Source: PWND01 sp964601515
Lineage (GTDB): Bacteria > Bacteroidota > Bacteroidia > Bacteroidales > UBA7960
Direction: 5' to 3'
Length of the DNA stretch: 22,819 nucleotides
Assembly (NCBI GenBank): GCA_964601515.1
Contig: CAZRNU010000041.1
Coordinates: forward strand, 1 to 22,819
Both the position numbers and the translations under genes were made by a program. Of this stretch, positions 7,432 through 15,974 are shown one piece after another. The number at the start of each line of letters is the position of its first letter. The stretch's first letter is position 1. Under the pieces are notes generated by a model that was not told the DNA's origin, searched no databases, and saw nothing but the letters and a program-made list of their open reading frames with translations.

Positions 7432-7521
7432 AGTCCTGAGCCCAAAGCTTCTAATCTTAAGTTGTTAGAATAATAATAAACGGATTTTCTAAAGACTTGG
7501 GGCTTAGGGCTTGGGACTGAA
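7432..7521. repeat. Heptanucleotide repeats forming a long imperfect inverted repeat
   Basis: Four 7-bp units, GACTTGG, GGCTTAG, GGCTTGG and GACTGAA, run from 7494 to 7521. The stretch 7502-7518 is nearly the reverse complement of 7432-7448 (AGTCCTGAGCCCAAAGC): 17 positions with two G-T wobbles and one mismatch around a 53-nt loop. A smaller TTCTAA/TTAGAA hairpin (7449-7454/7465-7470) sits inside the loop. The element separates the sigma gene from the aspartate kinase promoter. It may act as a terminator, but no T-run follows the outer stem. Confidence 0.65.
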
Positions 7522-7541
7522 AATACTTTTTACTACTTTTG
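7511..7541 (+). promoter_or_regulatory. Bacteroidota-type promoter of aspartate kinase
   Basis: TTG (7511-7513) and TACTTTTG (7534-7541) are separated by 20 bp, which fits the -33/-7 consensus of the phylum. The ATG follows 20 bp after the -7 element, giving a short leader. AATACTTTT (7522-7530), identical to one arm of the MerR dyad, lies in the spacer. Confidence 0.75.
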
Positions 7542-7561
7542 CGCTACTAAACCTGTTTCCT

Positions 7562-8842
7562 ATGAAAGTTTTCAAATTCGGTGGCGCATCAGTACAAAGC
7601 GCGGATGGGGTAAAAAATGTTGCATCAATAATTAGCCAACATAATAACCATCCGCTTCTTATTGTTGTTTCAGCTATGGGCAAGATGACCAACCAACTTG
7701 AAATTCTTACCGAAGCTTTTATGGAAAACAATAAGGCATTAAAAGAATCTTCATTTAATGCTATTAAAGATTATCATTATCAAATCCTGAATAATCTTTT
7801 TGAAAAAAACGAAAGTGTATTTATAAAAATAGATCAAATTTTTCATCATTTAAAGCTTTATACAGACCAAACTCCGGGAACAAATTACAATTTTGAGTAT
7901 GATAGAATTGTTTCAACAGGAGAAATTATATCATCTCAAATTCTTAGTCATTTTTTAAATAAAACCGGATTAAATAACTTGTGGGTTGACTCAAGAAATC
8001 TTATAATAACAAACGCATCATATAGAGATGCTCAGCCTGATTGGAATCAAACATCGCAAGCTGTAAATAAAAATGTTTTGCCGTACCTATCCCAAAAAAC
8101 AAATAATGGTAAATATCCAATAGTAGTTACTCAAGGTTTTATTGGAGGTACAACCCAAGGATTTACAACCACTTTAGGGCGCGAAGGTTCTGATTTTTCT
8201 GCAGCAATATTTGCTTTCTCAATAAATGCTGAAGAGGTAGTTATTTGGAAAGATGTGCCGGGATTACTTAATGCTGATCCAAAACTTATTAAAGAAACTG
8301 TTCTTTTGCCTAATATTTCTTATCAGGAAGCTATTGAGCTGTCGTATTATGGCGCAACGGTAATACATCCAAAAACTTTGAAACCATTGTTGAGCAAAAA
8401 CATTCCATTAAGAGTAAAGTCATTTATTAACCCGGAAAAAGATGGTTCTATAATTCACAAACTGCCCGTAACAACAAAATACCCTGCTTCCTACATTTTT
8501 AAGTTTAATCAGGTTCTTTTATCAATAATGCCGAAAGATTTCAGTTTTATTGCAGAGGATAACCTTTCACTAATTTTCTCATCATTTGCCAGAATAGGAG
8601 TAAAAATTAACCTAATGCAAAACTCTGCCATTAGTTTTTCTGTATGTTTTGATAAAGACAAAACAAAAACGCCTGCTTTGATGAAAGATTTGGAAAAGAA
8701 TTTCAATTTAAGACACAACGATAATCTTGAGCTTATTACTATCAGACATTATGAAAATGCAGGCATTGAGAATATTATAAAAGACAGAAAAGTTTTATTG
8801 GAGCAAAAAAACAGAACAACATTACAACTTGTAGTATCGTAA
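7562..8842 (+). CDS. lysC: Aspartate kinase
   Basis: Aspartate kinase phosphorylates L-aspartate, the first step to lysine, threonine, methionine and diaminopimelate. The ATG at 7562 (426 residues) gives the canonical MKVFKFGGASV start. The upstream TTG at 7511 is rejected because it lies inside the promoter. Visible motifs are KFGGAS (5-10), LGREGSDFSA in the kinase domain (family consensus GRGGSD or GRNGSD), IWKDVPGLLNADP, and SYYGATVIHPKTLKP. A C-terminal regulatory part of about 120 residues follows, with a degraded ACT-like sequence. It is monofunctional, since no homoserine dehydrogenase domain is fused. It converges on the hydroxyacid dehydrogenase gene with only 16 bp between stops. 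Feedback control by lysine or threonine is likely from the ACT region, but the effector cannot be assigned. The symbol lysC is by family only. Confidence 0.93.
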   Translation: MKVFKFGGASVQSADGVKNVASIISQHNNHPLLIVVSAMGKMTNQLEILTEAFMENNKALKESSFNAIKDYHYQILNNLFEKNESVFIKIDQIFHHLKLYTDQTPGTNYNFEYDRIVSTGEIISSQILSHFLNKTGLNNLWVDSRNLIITNASYRDAQPDWNQTSQAVNKNVLPYLSQKTNNGKYPIVVTQGFIGGTTQGFTTTLGREGSDFSAAIFAFSINAEEVVIWKDVPGLLNADPKLIKETVLLPNISYQEAIELSYYGATVIHPKTLKPLLSKNIPLRVKSFINPEKDGSIIHKLPVTTKYPASYIFKFNQVLLSIMPKDFSFIAEDNLSLIFSSFARIGVKINLMQNSAISFSVCFDKDKTKTPALMKDLEKNFNLRHNDNLELITIRHYENAGIENIIKDRKVLLEQKNRTTLQLVVS

Positions 8843-8858
8843 GCTACCCTATTCCCAT

Positions 8859-9809
8859 TTATTTAAACAAATCCAAAATCTTCTCGGCAAGCACGCGCGA
8901 CAATTTCATATTAGCTTCATGTGTCCAGCCGCCAATATGAGGGGTCAGAATTACTCTGTAATCATGTCTGAGATAAACAAAATCACAATCAAGCATTTCC
9001 GAATTTAGTGAATAAAAAGTAGGCGACTCATATTCTATAACATCCAACCCTACGCCCCTGATCATATCCTTCTTAAGAGCCCAAACTAAATCAGATGTTT
9101 TCACAACATTTCCCCTGCTGGTATTTAAAAGGATTATTGGCTTTTCAAATTTGCTTAAATAGTCTTTATTTACAAGATTATTTGTTTCCATAGTAAGAGG
9201 AACGTGAAGGCTTAAGATATCCGATTCGTTAAAAATTTCATCCATATCAACTTCTTTAACAAACTCATTTCCAAAGCCTTTTTTATATTTATCGTAGGCG
9301 ATTATATTTGCTTCAAACCCTTTAAGGCGCTGAGCAAATGCTGATCCCATATTCCCATAACCAATAATGCCAACTGTTTTACCGTGTATCTCAAAACCTC
9401 TGTTTTCCTCTCTGTTCCATATTGTTTGTTTAACCTGCATACTGGCTCTGCAAATATTCCTCATAAGAGAAAGCAGCAATGCCAATGTATGCTCACCAAC
9501 TGCATCACGATTTCCTTCAGGTGAATTAAGGCATCTTATACCTTTACTTTCAGCAAATTCCACATCTACATTTTCCATTCCGCTTCCAACACGCCCAATA
9601 AATTTTATTTTTTTTGCGTTTGATAATATTTCTTTATTAATCGGGAGCTTGCTTCTAATAATAAGGACATCATAATCATTGATTATTTGAATAAGTTTAT
9701 GATGATTTATATCCACTTCATAAACACATTCAAAGCCATTTTCAACAAGAATTTTTTCCAATTCAGGATGAACAGGGTCGATAAATAGAATTCTGCCTTT
9801 ATTCTTCAT
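8859..9809 (-). CDS. D-isomer-specific 2-hydroxyacid dehydrogenase (phosphoglycerate dehydrogenase-like)
   Basis: This is an NAD-dependent oxidoreductase of 316 residues in the SerA/PdxB/HPR superfamily. The NAD-binding motif is GYGNMG (150-155) in VGIIGYGNMGSAFAQRL. The catalytic set is R232 in NTSRGNVV, a glutamate in DVIEYE (259-261) and H291 in TPHIGGWT. The segment RVGSGMENVD (73-82) resembles phosphoglycerate dehydrogenase, but there is no C-terminal ACT domain. 3-Phosphoglycerate is therefore only the likeliest substrate; other D-2-hydroxyacids remain possible. It is the last gene of the leftward series, 6 bp after the PP2C/LysM gene, so the two are probably cotranscribed. Its position in the same series as serS is suggestive but not evidence of serine synthesis. 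Confidence 0.85.
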   Translation of the reverse strand: MKNKGRILFIDPVHPELEKILVENGFECVYEVDINHHKLIQIINDYDVLIIRSKLPINKEILSNAKKIKFIGRVGSGMENVDVEFAESKGIRCLNSPEGNRDAVGEHTLALLLSLMRNICRASMQVKQTIWNREENRGFEIHGKTVGIIGYGNMGSAFAQRLKGFEANIIAYDKYKKGFGNEFVKEVDMDEIFNESDILSLHVPLTMETNNLVNKDYLSKFEKPIILLNTSRGNVVKTSDLVWALKKDMIRGVGLDVIEYESPTFYSLNSEMLDCDFVYLRHDYRVILTPHIGGWTHEANMKLSRVLAEKILDLFK

Positions 9810-9815
9810 AAGTAT

Positions 9816-11084
9816 TTATTGCCTTTGTTTCATAACAACTTCAAATGCTTTTAAAAAGTTTTCATTCGCATTTTGGCATGTACTTCCAACTTTTTCTGTA
9901 GAAAACTCCTGATAAAAATCGGGGTTCAAGTTCTGTTTCGAGCTATACTGTAATGGTATATTAATTCTAGTTCCTGCAACAGGGTTCTCTGCTCTGTCAA
10001 ATTTACCTTTATTAGATTTATGTGTTTTAATAAACCAGGAGCAAACACCAAATTGTTGATAAATTTTTCCCCAGGTATCACCTGTTTTAACAACATATAT
10101 TTCATCAGCGGGTATTACAACTTTGGACGTCTTCGTTGTTTCGACAGCTACTTTTGTTTCTTCAACAGTAGTTTCAGCATCAGTCTTTTCTTCAGTTTGT
10201 CCAGAAATTTCAATTCTTTTTGACGGTTTAGGGTCATAAATGAACAAATCATAAACCATATACATAAAAAACAGAATAATAGCCCCTATAATTACCATAT
10301 TCCATTTAGGGTCTTTAATAATCTTAGGCAATTTTACTTTTTCAAGAAAAGAACCCTTTTCAGTGTCAGCAGATGGGGTAAAAGATCTTTCCTCATTTTC
10401 AATGTTGTAAAAATTGATAAGCTGGACCGAAACATTATCATCTCCACAGCTTTGTCCGGCCAGATCAACAAGTCTGCTAACCTTGGTTAAAAGTGGCATT
10501 GGATCGGCAAGGATGCTTTTAACTGATTTTTCTGACACACAATTAAGAAACCTTTCAGAGCATAAGAATAAAGTATCATCATCGACCGGAACAAAAGGAT
10601 GTTCGCAAATAAAAGGGCTTATTTCGTTGCTTGCTCCAAGCAAATTATCTTGAATTTCATCATTAGAAGCTGCCAAGGGATATAGTTTTTTACCATTAAA
10701 AAAGTATAATCCATTGCCTCCAACATTTGCAAAATACACCTTATTATCTCTAACTAAAGCAACCATACATGCCGCCTGCATGCCTTCAAAACCTTCATTC
10801 TCACCTGCATATTTATGAATAAAGCCATTTGTATAAACAATTGCGTATTGCAGTGCATCAATGGGATTTTCGACATATTCACTTTCAAAGAAATAAGAAA
10901 TTCTTTCTAAAGCAATTTCAGCAGCTTTAGCATCTTTGGCTTCGTTTGAAACACTGCTACATAATACAAATAAATAATCTTCACCGGGCTCAAAAACTCC
11001 ACTAACTTCACGGGTTTGTTGTGTTCCTTTATATTCTTGCGAATGAAAAGCGTATTCGAAATTCCTAAGTTTTCTTGTAGCCAT
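9816..11084 (-). CDS. Degenerate PP2C-like domain with transmembrane helix and LysM domain
   Basis: The 422 residues form an N-terminal PP2C-like domain (about 1-225), one transmembrane helix (about 262-283, WNMVIIGAIILFFMYMVYDL), a Thr/Glu-rich linker, and a LysM domain (about 329-378, VVKTGDTWGKIYQQFG to GTRINIPLQ). PP2C enzymes dephosphorylate Ser/Thr using two metals held by aspartates. Here the first DG motif is missing (FVLCSSVSNE), and the usual NVGDSR reads NVGGNG (120-125). CGDDN (213-217) near the domain end is kept. It may therefore be a pseudophosphatase. The helix without a signal peptide predicts the PP2C part in the cytoplasm and LysM in the periplasm, where it could touch peptidoglycan. 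It lies between ksgA and the dehydrogenase gene. Confidence 0.8.
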   Translation of the reverse strand: MATRKLRNFEYAFHSQEYKGTQQTREVSGVFEPGEDYLFVLCSSVSNEAKDAKAAEIALERISYFFESEYVENPIDALQYAIVYTNGFIHKYAGENEGFEGMQAACMVALVRDNKVYFANVGGNGLYFFNGKKLYPLAASNDEIQDNLLGASNEISPFICEHPFVPVDDDTLFLCSERFLNCVSEKSVKSILADPMPLLTKVSRLVDLAGQSCGDDNVSVQLINFYNIENEERSFTPSADTEKGSFLEKVKLPKIIKDPKWNMVIIGAIILFFMYMVYDLFIYDPKPSKRIEISGQTEEKTDAETTVEETKVAVETTKTSKVVIPADEIYVVKTGDTWGKIYQQFGVCSWFIKTHKSNKGKFDRAENPVAGTRINIPLQYSSKQNLNPDFYQEFSTEKVGSTCQNANENFLKAFEVVMKQRQ

Positions 11085-11189
11085 AATCCTGTTCTTAAAT
11101 ATGCTGATTGTATATTTTTGTTGTAAAATTAAGAATAAAACAATAAACCACTTAATAAAGCATAATAAATTAGGCAGTTACCATATAAT

Positions 11190-11969
11190 CTATCTTATAA
11201 CTGCATTTGTAATTGAAAAGAAAACCTCAAAACTTAACTGCTCCGGTCTTTTGCCATGTAGATTATCAGGCAACAGGCTCCAATTAATATCAAAACCCTT
11301 CAAAGAATTTCTTAGAGTTTTTCTTCTTTGGTTAAATGCCGACTTAACTACAGAAAAGAATAATTTTTCATCACAAGGCAACTTATACTCTTGTTTTCTT
11401 TGCAACCTTATAACAGCAGATTTTACCTTAGGCGGAGGATTAAATACATTTTCGTTAACCTGAAACAAATATTCAACATTATAAAAGGCCTGTGTTAAAA
11501 CACTTAGAATACCGTAAACTTTATTACCCGGCACTGAACATATCCTTTGAGCCACCTCTTTTTGAAACATGCCTACCATTTCCGGAACAACATCCCTGTT
11601 TTCTAGTATTTTAAAAACTATTTGAGTAGAGATATTGTATGGGAAATTTCCTATAACGGCAAATTTTTCTAAATCGAATAACTTTTTGAAATCTAGAGCT
11701 AAAAAATCAGACTTAATAATATTTGAACTGTGAGATGGATATTTATGAAGCAAAAACTCAATTGACTCATTATCTATTTCAACACCAAACCATTTATACT
11801 TTTCTTCTGAAATAATAATATCAGATAAAAATCCCATTCCCGGGCCTACTTCAATCACATCTGAATAGTTACTGTAGCCGGTGAGGCTATCTACTATTTT
11901 AGTCGCTATGTTTTTATCTTTTAAAAAATGCTGACCTAAGCTCTTTTTGGGTGTAACAAATTCATGCAT
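11190..11969 (-). CDS. ksgA: 16S rRNA dimethyladenosine transferase KsgA
   Basis: KsgA dimethylates two adjacent adenosines near the 3' end of 16S rRNA (A1518/A1519 in E. coli) during small-subunit maturation, using S-adenosylmethionine. The 259-residue protein opens with the typical PKKSLGQHFLKD. It carries the SAM-binding VGPGMG (41-46), an acidic motif II VEID (63-66), and the adenosine-site NFPYNIS (108-114). NPPPKVKSAVIRL and AFNQRRKTLRNSL are further family signatures. The start lies 6 bp after the stop of the upstream TPR gene, indicating cotranscription. A 105-bp gap separates it from the PP2C/LysM gene. Function is secure. Confidence 0.97.
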   Translation of the reverse strand: MHEFVTPKKSLGQHFLKDKNIATKIVDSLTGYSNYSDVIEVGPGMGFLSDIIISEEKYKWFGVEIDNESIEFLLHKYPSHSSNIIKSDFLALDFKKLFDLEKFAVIGNFPYNISTQIVFKILENRDVVPEMVGMFQKEVAQRICSVPGNKVYGILSVLTQAFYNVEYLFQVNENVFNPPPKVKSAVIRLQRKQEYKLPCDEKLFFSVVKSAFNQRRKTLRNSLKGFDINWSLLPDNLHGKRPEQLSFEVFFSITNAVIR

Positions 11970-11975
11970 ATAATA

Positions 11976-13796
11976 TCAATTTATTATGCTTTCTCTTAGT
12001 CTGCGAAAATGATTTCTGGAAGCAACCGCATTAATACTTCCCGGATATGATGTTAGCAATTGTTGATACAAACTCATTGCCTTCTGAGGGTCGTTAAGAT
12101 ACTTTTCTAATAATTCGGCTCTAAGAAACAAAGCTTCATCAGCAAGCAATCCATCCGAGAAATGTTCAACAATAAAAGCCAAAAGGCTATCGGCATCATT
12201 ATATTGCCCATGTTTAAGTTTTATTTCAGCTTTTGAAAACAAGACGTCATCAATTATTTGATGAGTTGGATATGTTGAAGAGATGCTATCAAGGACGACT
12301 TTTGCTTCCTCAAATCGGTTCATAAACAACAACCTCTCAGCTCTTGAAAACATTGCAAGTGGCTTTGTATCTTCATCAAAGTCAATATTATCCTGAATTC
12401 TTAGCGATAGTTTCATTGCATCATTAGCTATTAGCTTTGAAGTAGCTGCTTTTAAAACATCCAGTTGAGCTTTAGCCCAATCAAACTCACCAATAAAATA
12501 AGAAAGGCGCGCATTTTTAAATCTTGCTTCATGTGCAATTGGATCGTCTTTAAAAGATCTGTCGACCAATGCATATAGCAAATTTGCTTCCCAGATATCC
12601 CCGGTTAGCACTAAAATATCAGCCAACTCAATTCTACATTCCGATTTAATTCTATTTGAGAGAGTAGGCGTTTCAATGGCTTTTTCAAGAAGAGAAATTG
12701 CCTCATCCGTTTTCCCAAGAAAAAATGCTTTTAAATTGGCTAAATTTCTTAATAACCTAACAGACTGTGCGTGCAATGCAATTTCTTTTAATGCTTCTTC
12801 ATATTCCTTTTCTACCGGATATAAGAATTCTTTATCAAATCTGTGTTCGGAAACAGCCAGTTGGAATTTTGCATCAAGCAACCCAATATAAGCATCCAGA
12901 TAATATTGATATTCCTTACCAAGCGATATTACATAATTAAATGCATCAATTGCAATACTAAATTCTCTGTTTGATAAACAAAGCCTAGCAACATTAATAA
13001 CAATTTCACCACCTCTCATCATTCTCCTGTCAAGAATTCTAGCCTGATTAAATGCAAGAGAAAAATCCTTCTGCTGAATAGACAGCCACATAAGCATTTC
13101 GGAATAGATAAAATTAGATGGTTCTTTTTGAGTTTTGGAAAGTAAAACTTGCCTTAAAGCACTGTTTTTACTGTAATCCGGATCACTATTAATTTCATCC
13201 TGCAGAATACCCTGTGCTTGCTCAAAATAAGACTGCCCTAGATTCAGCATATCAACATACTCATCCATCATAGAAACATAATCCTTCTTTTTTTCATATA
13301 TTTTCGCGACATACCTATTAAAGGGCTGCATATTACCAAACTTTTTTCGTCCATTTCTATATGCATCGAGAGCATAATCAAGATAACCCCTTAGCTCGAA
13401 TGCGTCAGCGAGAGCAATAACATGACGAGGAGAAGGCATTTCCGATGAAACAAGATTGTCGAATTGCCTTTTTGCTCTTCTTTGGTTACCACTCAAATCA
13501 TTAATCCATCCATCATCAACAGAATATCTAATCTGGTCAGGATAACGTTTCACTTGATCAGTTATAACTTTTTGAGCCTGCTTAAAGTCCTTCAATTGAA
13601 TATAACATTCCAAAAGGTTGTTATAGAACACAGGAGATGCAGGGTTTTTCTCGAAAAGGTCGCGATATAAAGAAACTGCTTTTTCATATTCTTTACTTCT
13701 AAGATATTGGGCAGCCAATAGCTCATCTGTATTCTGTTGAGCAACAGAAGTTCCAAATGAAGCAATTAAAAACCCAATTATAAAAAAAGCACGCAT
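11976..13796 (-). CDS. Exported tetratricopeptide-repeat protein
   Basis: This 606-residue protein starts with a signal peptide (MRAFFIIGFLIASFGTSVAQ, probable cleavage after A19). The rest is almost all helical repeats. TPR-like units are clear near the N-terminus (LLAAQYLRSKEYEKAVSLYRDLFEKNP) and the C-terminus (ADEALFLRAELLEKYLNDPQKAMSLYQQLL). The C-terminal repeats resemble those of BamD/YbgF-type proteins. No lipobox is seen, so a soluble periplasmic location is more likely than a lipoprotein. It lies 26 bp downstream of serS and 6 bp upstream of ksgA. TPR proteins act as scaffolds; the partner is unknown. A role in envelope assembly is only inference. Confidence 0.85.
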   Translation of the reverse strand: MRAFFIIGFLIASFGTSVAQQNTDELLAAQYLRSKEYEKAVSLYRDLFEKNPASPVFYNNLLECYIQLKDFKQAQKVITDQVKRYPDQIRYSVDDGWINDLSGNQRRAKRQFDNLVSSEMPSPRHVIALADAFELRGYLDYALDAYRNGRKKFGNMQPFNRYVAKIYEKKKDYVSMMDEYVDMLNLGQSYFEQAQGILQDEINSDPDYSKNSALRQVLLSKTQKEPSNFIYSEMLMWLSIQQKDFSLAFNQARILDRRMMRGGEIVINVARLCLSNREFSIAIDAFNYVISLGKEYQYYLDAYIGLLDAKFQLAVSEHRFDKEFLYPVEKEYEEALKEIALHAQSVRLLRNLANLKAFFLGKTDEAISLLEKAIETPTLSNRIKSECRIELADILVLTGDIWEANLLYALVDRSFKDDPIAHEARFKNARLSYFIGEFDWAKAQLDVLKAATSKLIANDAMKLSLRIQDNIDFDEDTKPLAMFSRAERLLFMNRFEEAKVVLDSISSTYPTHQIIDDVLFSKAEIKLKHGQYNDADSLLAFIVEHFSDGLLADEALFLRAELLEKYLNDPQKAMSLYQQLLTSYPGSINAVASRNHFRRLRESIIN

Positions 13797-13822
13797 TATA
13801 CACTATTTGGATAATACAACAA

Positions 13823-15094
13823 TTAATCAACGTATTCGAAACCAGTATATTTTATTAGCGCTTTAGGGATTTTTATACCCTTGTCTGTTTGGTTATTTTC
13901 CAATAAAGCAGCAACTATACGCGGAAGAGCCAAAGCACTACCATTTAGAGTGTGTGCAAGTTGAATTTTCCCTTCAGGATTTCTATATCTCAACTTCATT
14001 CTGTTAGCCTGAAAAGCTTCGAAATTAGACACAGAGCTAACCTCAAGCCATCTTTTCTGAGCCGCAGACCAAACTTCCATATCGTAAGTCATTGCAGATG
14101 CAAAGCTAATATCACCACCACAAAGTTTTGCTACTCTAAAAGGAAGTTCAAGCTTACGAAGAAGACTTTGAACGTATGTTGACATTTCCTCAAGAGCTTT
14201 ATAGCTATTTTCGGGAGTAGTAATTTGAACTATTTCAACTTTATCAAACTGATGTAACCTGTTAAGCCCCCTAACATCCTTACCGTAAGATCCGGCTTCT
14301 CTGCGAAAACATTGAGAGTATGCAGCACATTTTAGAGGCATTTCATTTTCATTAAGAATCATATCCCTGAAAATATTAGTTACAGGCACCTCTGCTGTTG
14401 GAATAAGATAAAAATTGTCAATCTGAACATGATACATTTGACCATCCTTATCAGGAAGCTGACCTGTTGCAAATGCAGAAGCCTCATTTACCATAAGAGG
14501 AGGTTGATATTCAGTATATCCTGCATTAATTGCTTCCTCTAAGAAAAAAGATATTAGTGCTCTTTGAAGTTTCGCTCCCTTGCCTTTATATAAAGGGAAG
14601 CCTGCTCCAGTAATTTTTGTACCGAGTTCAAAATCAATAATATTGTACTTTGCTGCAATTTCCCAGTGAGGAAGAGCTTTTTCATCGAGATTTAACACTT
14701 CTCCTTCAGAATAAACTATTGCATTATCTTCAGAAGATTTTCCATTAGGAATTGAAGCATTAGGCATATTTGGGAGCAGCACTAAAATTTTGTTTTGATC
14801 TGCAGAAAGTTCTTCAAGCTTTATTCCCAGGTCTTTTGCTAATTGCTTAAGCTGAACGGTTTTGTCTTTAAGTGCTCCTGCCTTATCAGCCTGACCAGAT
14901 TTAAATAATTCACCAATCTCTTTTGAGATTGCATTACTTTCTGCTAAAACATCATCAAGTTGTTTTTGGGTCTCTCTTCTTTTTGCGTCTGTATCAAGAA
15001 GATTTTTGATGAGATTGCCGGCATCAAAGTTTTTTATTTTAAGTCGCTCAATGACTTCCTTGCTATTTTCTCTTATTTTAGAAATTTCCAGCAT
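13823..15094 (-). CDS. serS: Seryl-tRNA synthetase
   Basis: This enzyme charges tRNA-Ser (and tRNA-Sec where present) with serine. The 423 residues show the expected N-terminal coiled-coil arm (about 30-105) that grips the tRNA. A class II catalytic domain follows, with TAEVP (233-237), motif 2 FRREAGSYGKDVRGLNRLHQF (263-283) and motif 3 NGSALALPR (384-392). The ATG is followed directly by the standard MLEISKIREN opening. It lies downstream of rpmA but is separated by a hairpin that looks like a terminator, so it may have its own promoter. It leads the TPR, ksgA and PP2C/LysM genes. Confidence 0.98.
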   Translation of the reverse strand: MLEISKIRENSKEVIERLKIKNFDAGNLIKNLLDTDAKRRETQKQLDDVLAESNAISKEIGELFKSGQADKAGALKDKTVQLKQLAKDLGIKLEELSADQNKILVLLPNMPNASIPNGKSSEDNAIVYSEGEVLNLDEKALPHWEIAAKYNIIDFELGTKITGAGFPLYKGKGAKLQRALISFFLEEAINAGYTEYQPPLMVNEASAFATGQLPDKDGQMYHVQIDNFYLIPTAEVPVTNIFRDMILNENEMPLKCAAYSQCFRREAGSYGKDVRGLNRLHQFDKVEIVQITTPENSYKALEEMSTYVQSLLRKLELPFRVAKLCGGDISFASAMTYDMEVWSAAQKRWLEVSSVSNFEAFQANRMKLRYRNPEGKIQLAHTLNGSALALPRIVAALLENNQTDKGIKIPKALIKYTGFEYVD

Positions 15095-15123
15095 AGTATT
15101 AAAAGATTATATATTGATAAAAA

Positions 15124-15161
15124 TAAATAAAGCCGCTCCACGATTAAGATCACGGGCGGCT
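15124..15161 (-). terminator. Probable terminator after rplU-rpmA
   Basis: The arms AGCCGCTC (15131-15138) and GGGCGGCT (15154-15161) form an 8-bp G+C-rich stem with one wobble and a 15-nt loop. On the minus strand the stem is followed by TTTATTTATTTTT. It sits 32 bp downstream of the rpmA stop and 37 bp upstream of serS, so it probably ends or attenuates the ribosomal transcript. Confidence 0.7.
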
Positions 15162-15192
15162 ATAATTTACGTATTCTTTTTCCTGTTTTTTA

Positions 15193-15459
15193 CTATTCTT
15201 CGGTAGCAACAGGTTCAATGTTAACGAAAGATTTGTTATCAGCCTTCTTTTTGAAAACAACTTTACCGTCAACAAGCGCAAACAAAGTGTGGTCTTTGCC
15301 CATGCCGACATTTTTGCCTGGGTTATGAACAGTACCTCTTTGTCTAACAATAATGTTACCGGCAGTAGCTATCTGGCCTCCAAAAAGCTTAACGCCCAGT
15401 CTCTTACTGTGGGATTCCCTACCGTTACGCGAACTACCTACTCCTTTCTTATGTGCCAT
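15193..15459 (-). CDS. rpmA: 50S ribosomal protein L27
   Basis: L27 is a component of the large ribosomal subunit whose N-terminal tail reaches the peptidyl-transferase centre. The 88-residue sequence begins MAHKKGVGSSRNGRESHSKR and contains GVKLFGGQ and RQRGTVHNPGKNVGMGKDHTLFAL, all standard for L27. There is no Firmicutes-type N-terminal prepeptide. It lies 30 bp downstream of rplU and is certainly in the same operon. Confidence 0.98.
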   Translation of the reverse strand: MAHKKGVGSSRNGRESHSKRLGVKLFGGQIATAGNIIVRQRGTVHNPGKNVGMGKDHTLFALVDGKVVFKKKADNKSFVNIEPVATEE

Positions 15460-15489
15460 ATCAATTTAATTTTTTGTGTTAAACAATAA

Positions 15490-15801
15490 TTAAGCAACAA
15501 TCTCAGCAATTTGAATTTGCGTCATAGGTTGCCTGTGGCCATTAAGTTTCTGATAGCCTTTTCTTCTTTTTTTCTTAAAAACCAGAATAGTGTCTGATTT
15601 AACGTGTGCTAAAACTTTTGCTTTAACTTTAGCACCGTTCACAACAGGAGCGCCTACTTCGATCTTTTTATCATCAGCAACAAGAAGTACTTTGTCGAAT
15701 TCAACTTCAGCACCAACTTCCTGTGCAAGACGATTTACATAGATCTTCAGGTCTTTTTCAATCTTAAACTGCTGTCCTGCTATATCTACAATTGCGTACA
15801 T
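15490..15801 (-). CDS. rplU: 50S ribosomal protein L21
   Basis: L21 binds 23S rRNA in the large subunit. The 103-residue length is the usual one. The sequence shows MYAIVDIAGQQFKIEKDLKI at the start and the basic signature FKKKRRKGYQKLNGHRQ near the end. It is the first gene of the rplU-rpmA operon, with a TATCTTTG -7 element 45 bp upstream. Confidence 0.98.
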   Translation of the reverse strand: MYAIVDIAGQQFKIEKDLKIYVNRLAQEVGAEVEFDKVLLVADDKKIEVGAPVVNGAKVKAKVLAHVKSDTILVFKKKRRKGYQKLNGHRQPMTQIQIAEIVA

Positions 15802-15845
15802 GTTTATAATTTTATTTGATTGATAATAACTTGAATATTGGGGTG

Positions 15846-15853
15846 CAAAGATA
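15846..15853 (-). promoter_or_regulatory. Candidate -7 element for rplU-rpmA
   Basis: The minus strand reads TATCTTTG, an exact TAnnTTTG match, 45 bp upstream of the rplU ATG. No clear -33 TTTG lies at the expected distance, where the sequence is A/T runs. Confidence 0.6.
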
Positions 15854-15895
15854 TGTTTTTTTTTAATAAGATTTTATTTTGTGGTAAAAATTTTT

Positions 15896-15934
15896 ACTAA
15901 TAAGAATCTGGTTCAACTATACACGCTTATTAGT
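15896..15934. repeat. Inverted repeat after the outer-membrane gene pair
   Basis: The arms ACTAATAAG (15896-15904) and CTTATTAGT (15926-15934) are perfect over 9 bp with a 21-nt loop. The position, between the end of the leftward outer-membrane gene and the rplU promoter, suits a terminator. The stem is A+T rich and no T-run follows immediately on the minus strand, so this is tentative. Confidence 0.4.
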
Positions 15935-15974
15935 TATTGATTTTAAAAAATTAAATTACTCTTGAATTAATATA

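Noticed and set aside
7511..7561. Upstream TTG start for aspartate kinase
   Set aside because: The extension overlaps the -33/-7 promoter, and the canonical MKVFKFGG start is at 7562.
8843..8858. Terminator between aspartate kinase and the convergent dehydrogenase gene
   Set aside because: The 16-bp gap contains no inverted repeat.
9816..11084. PP2C-like protein as the SiaA phosphatase for the SiaC homologue
   Set aside because: It is in a different transcription unit 4.5 kb away, has a LysM tail not a sensor-linked SpoIIE domain, and lacks metal ligands. The connection is not supported.
11101..11463. 120-codon open frame on the plus strand
   Set aside because: It overlaps the end of ksgA on the other strand, and its translation shows no domain or signal. 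It is a shadow of the A+T-rich real gene.
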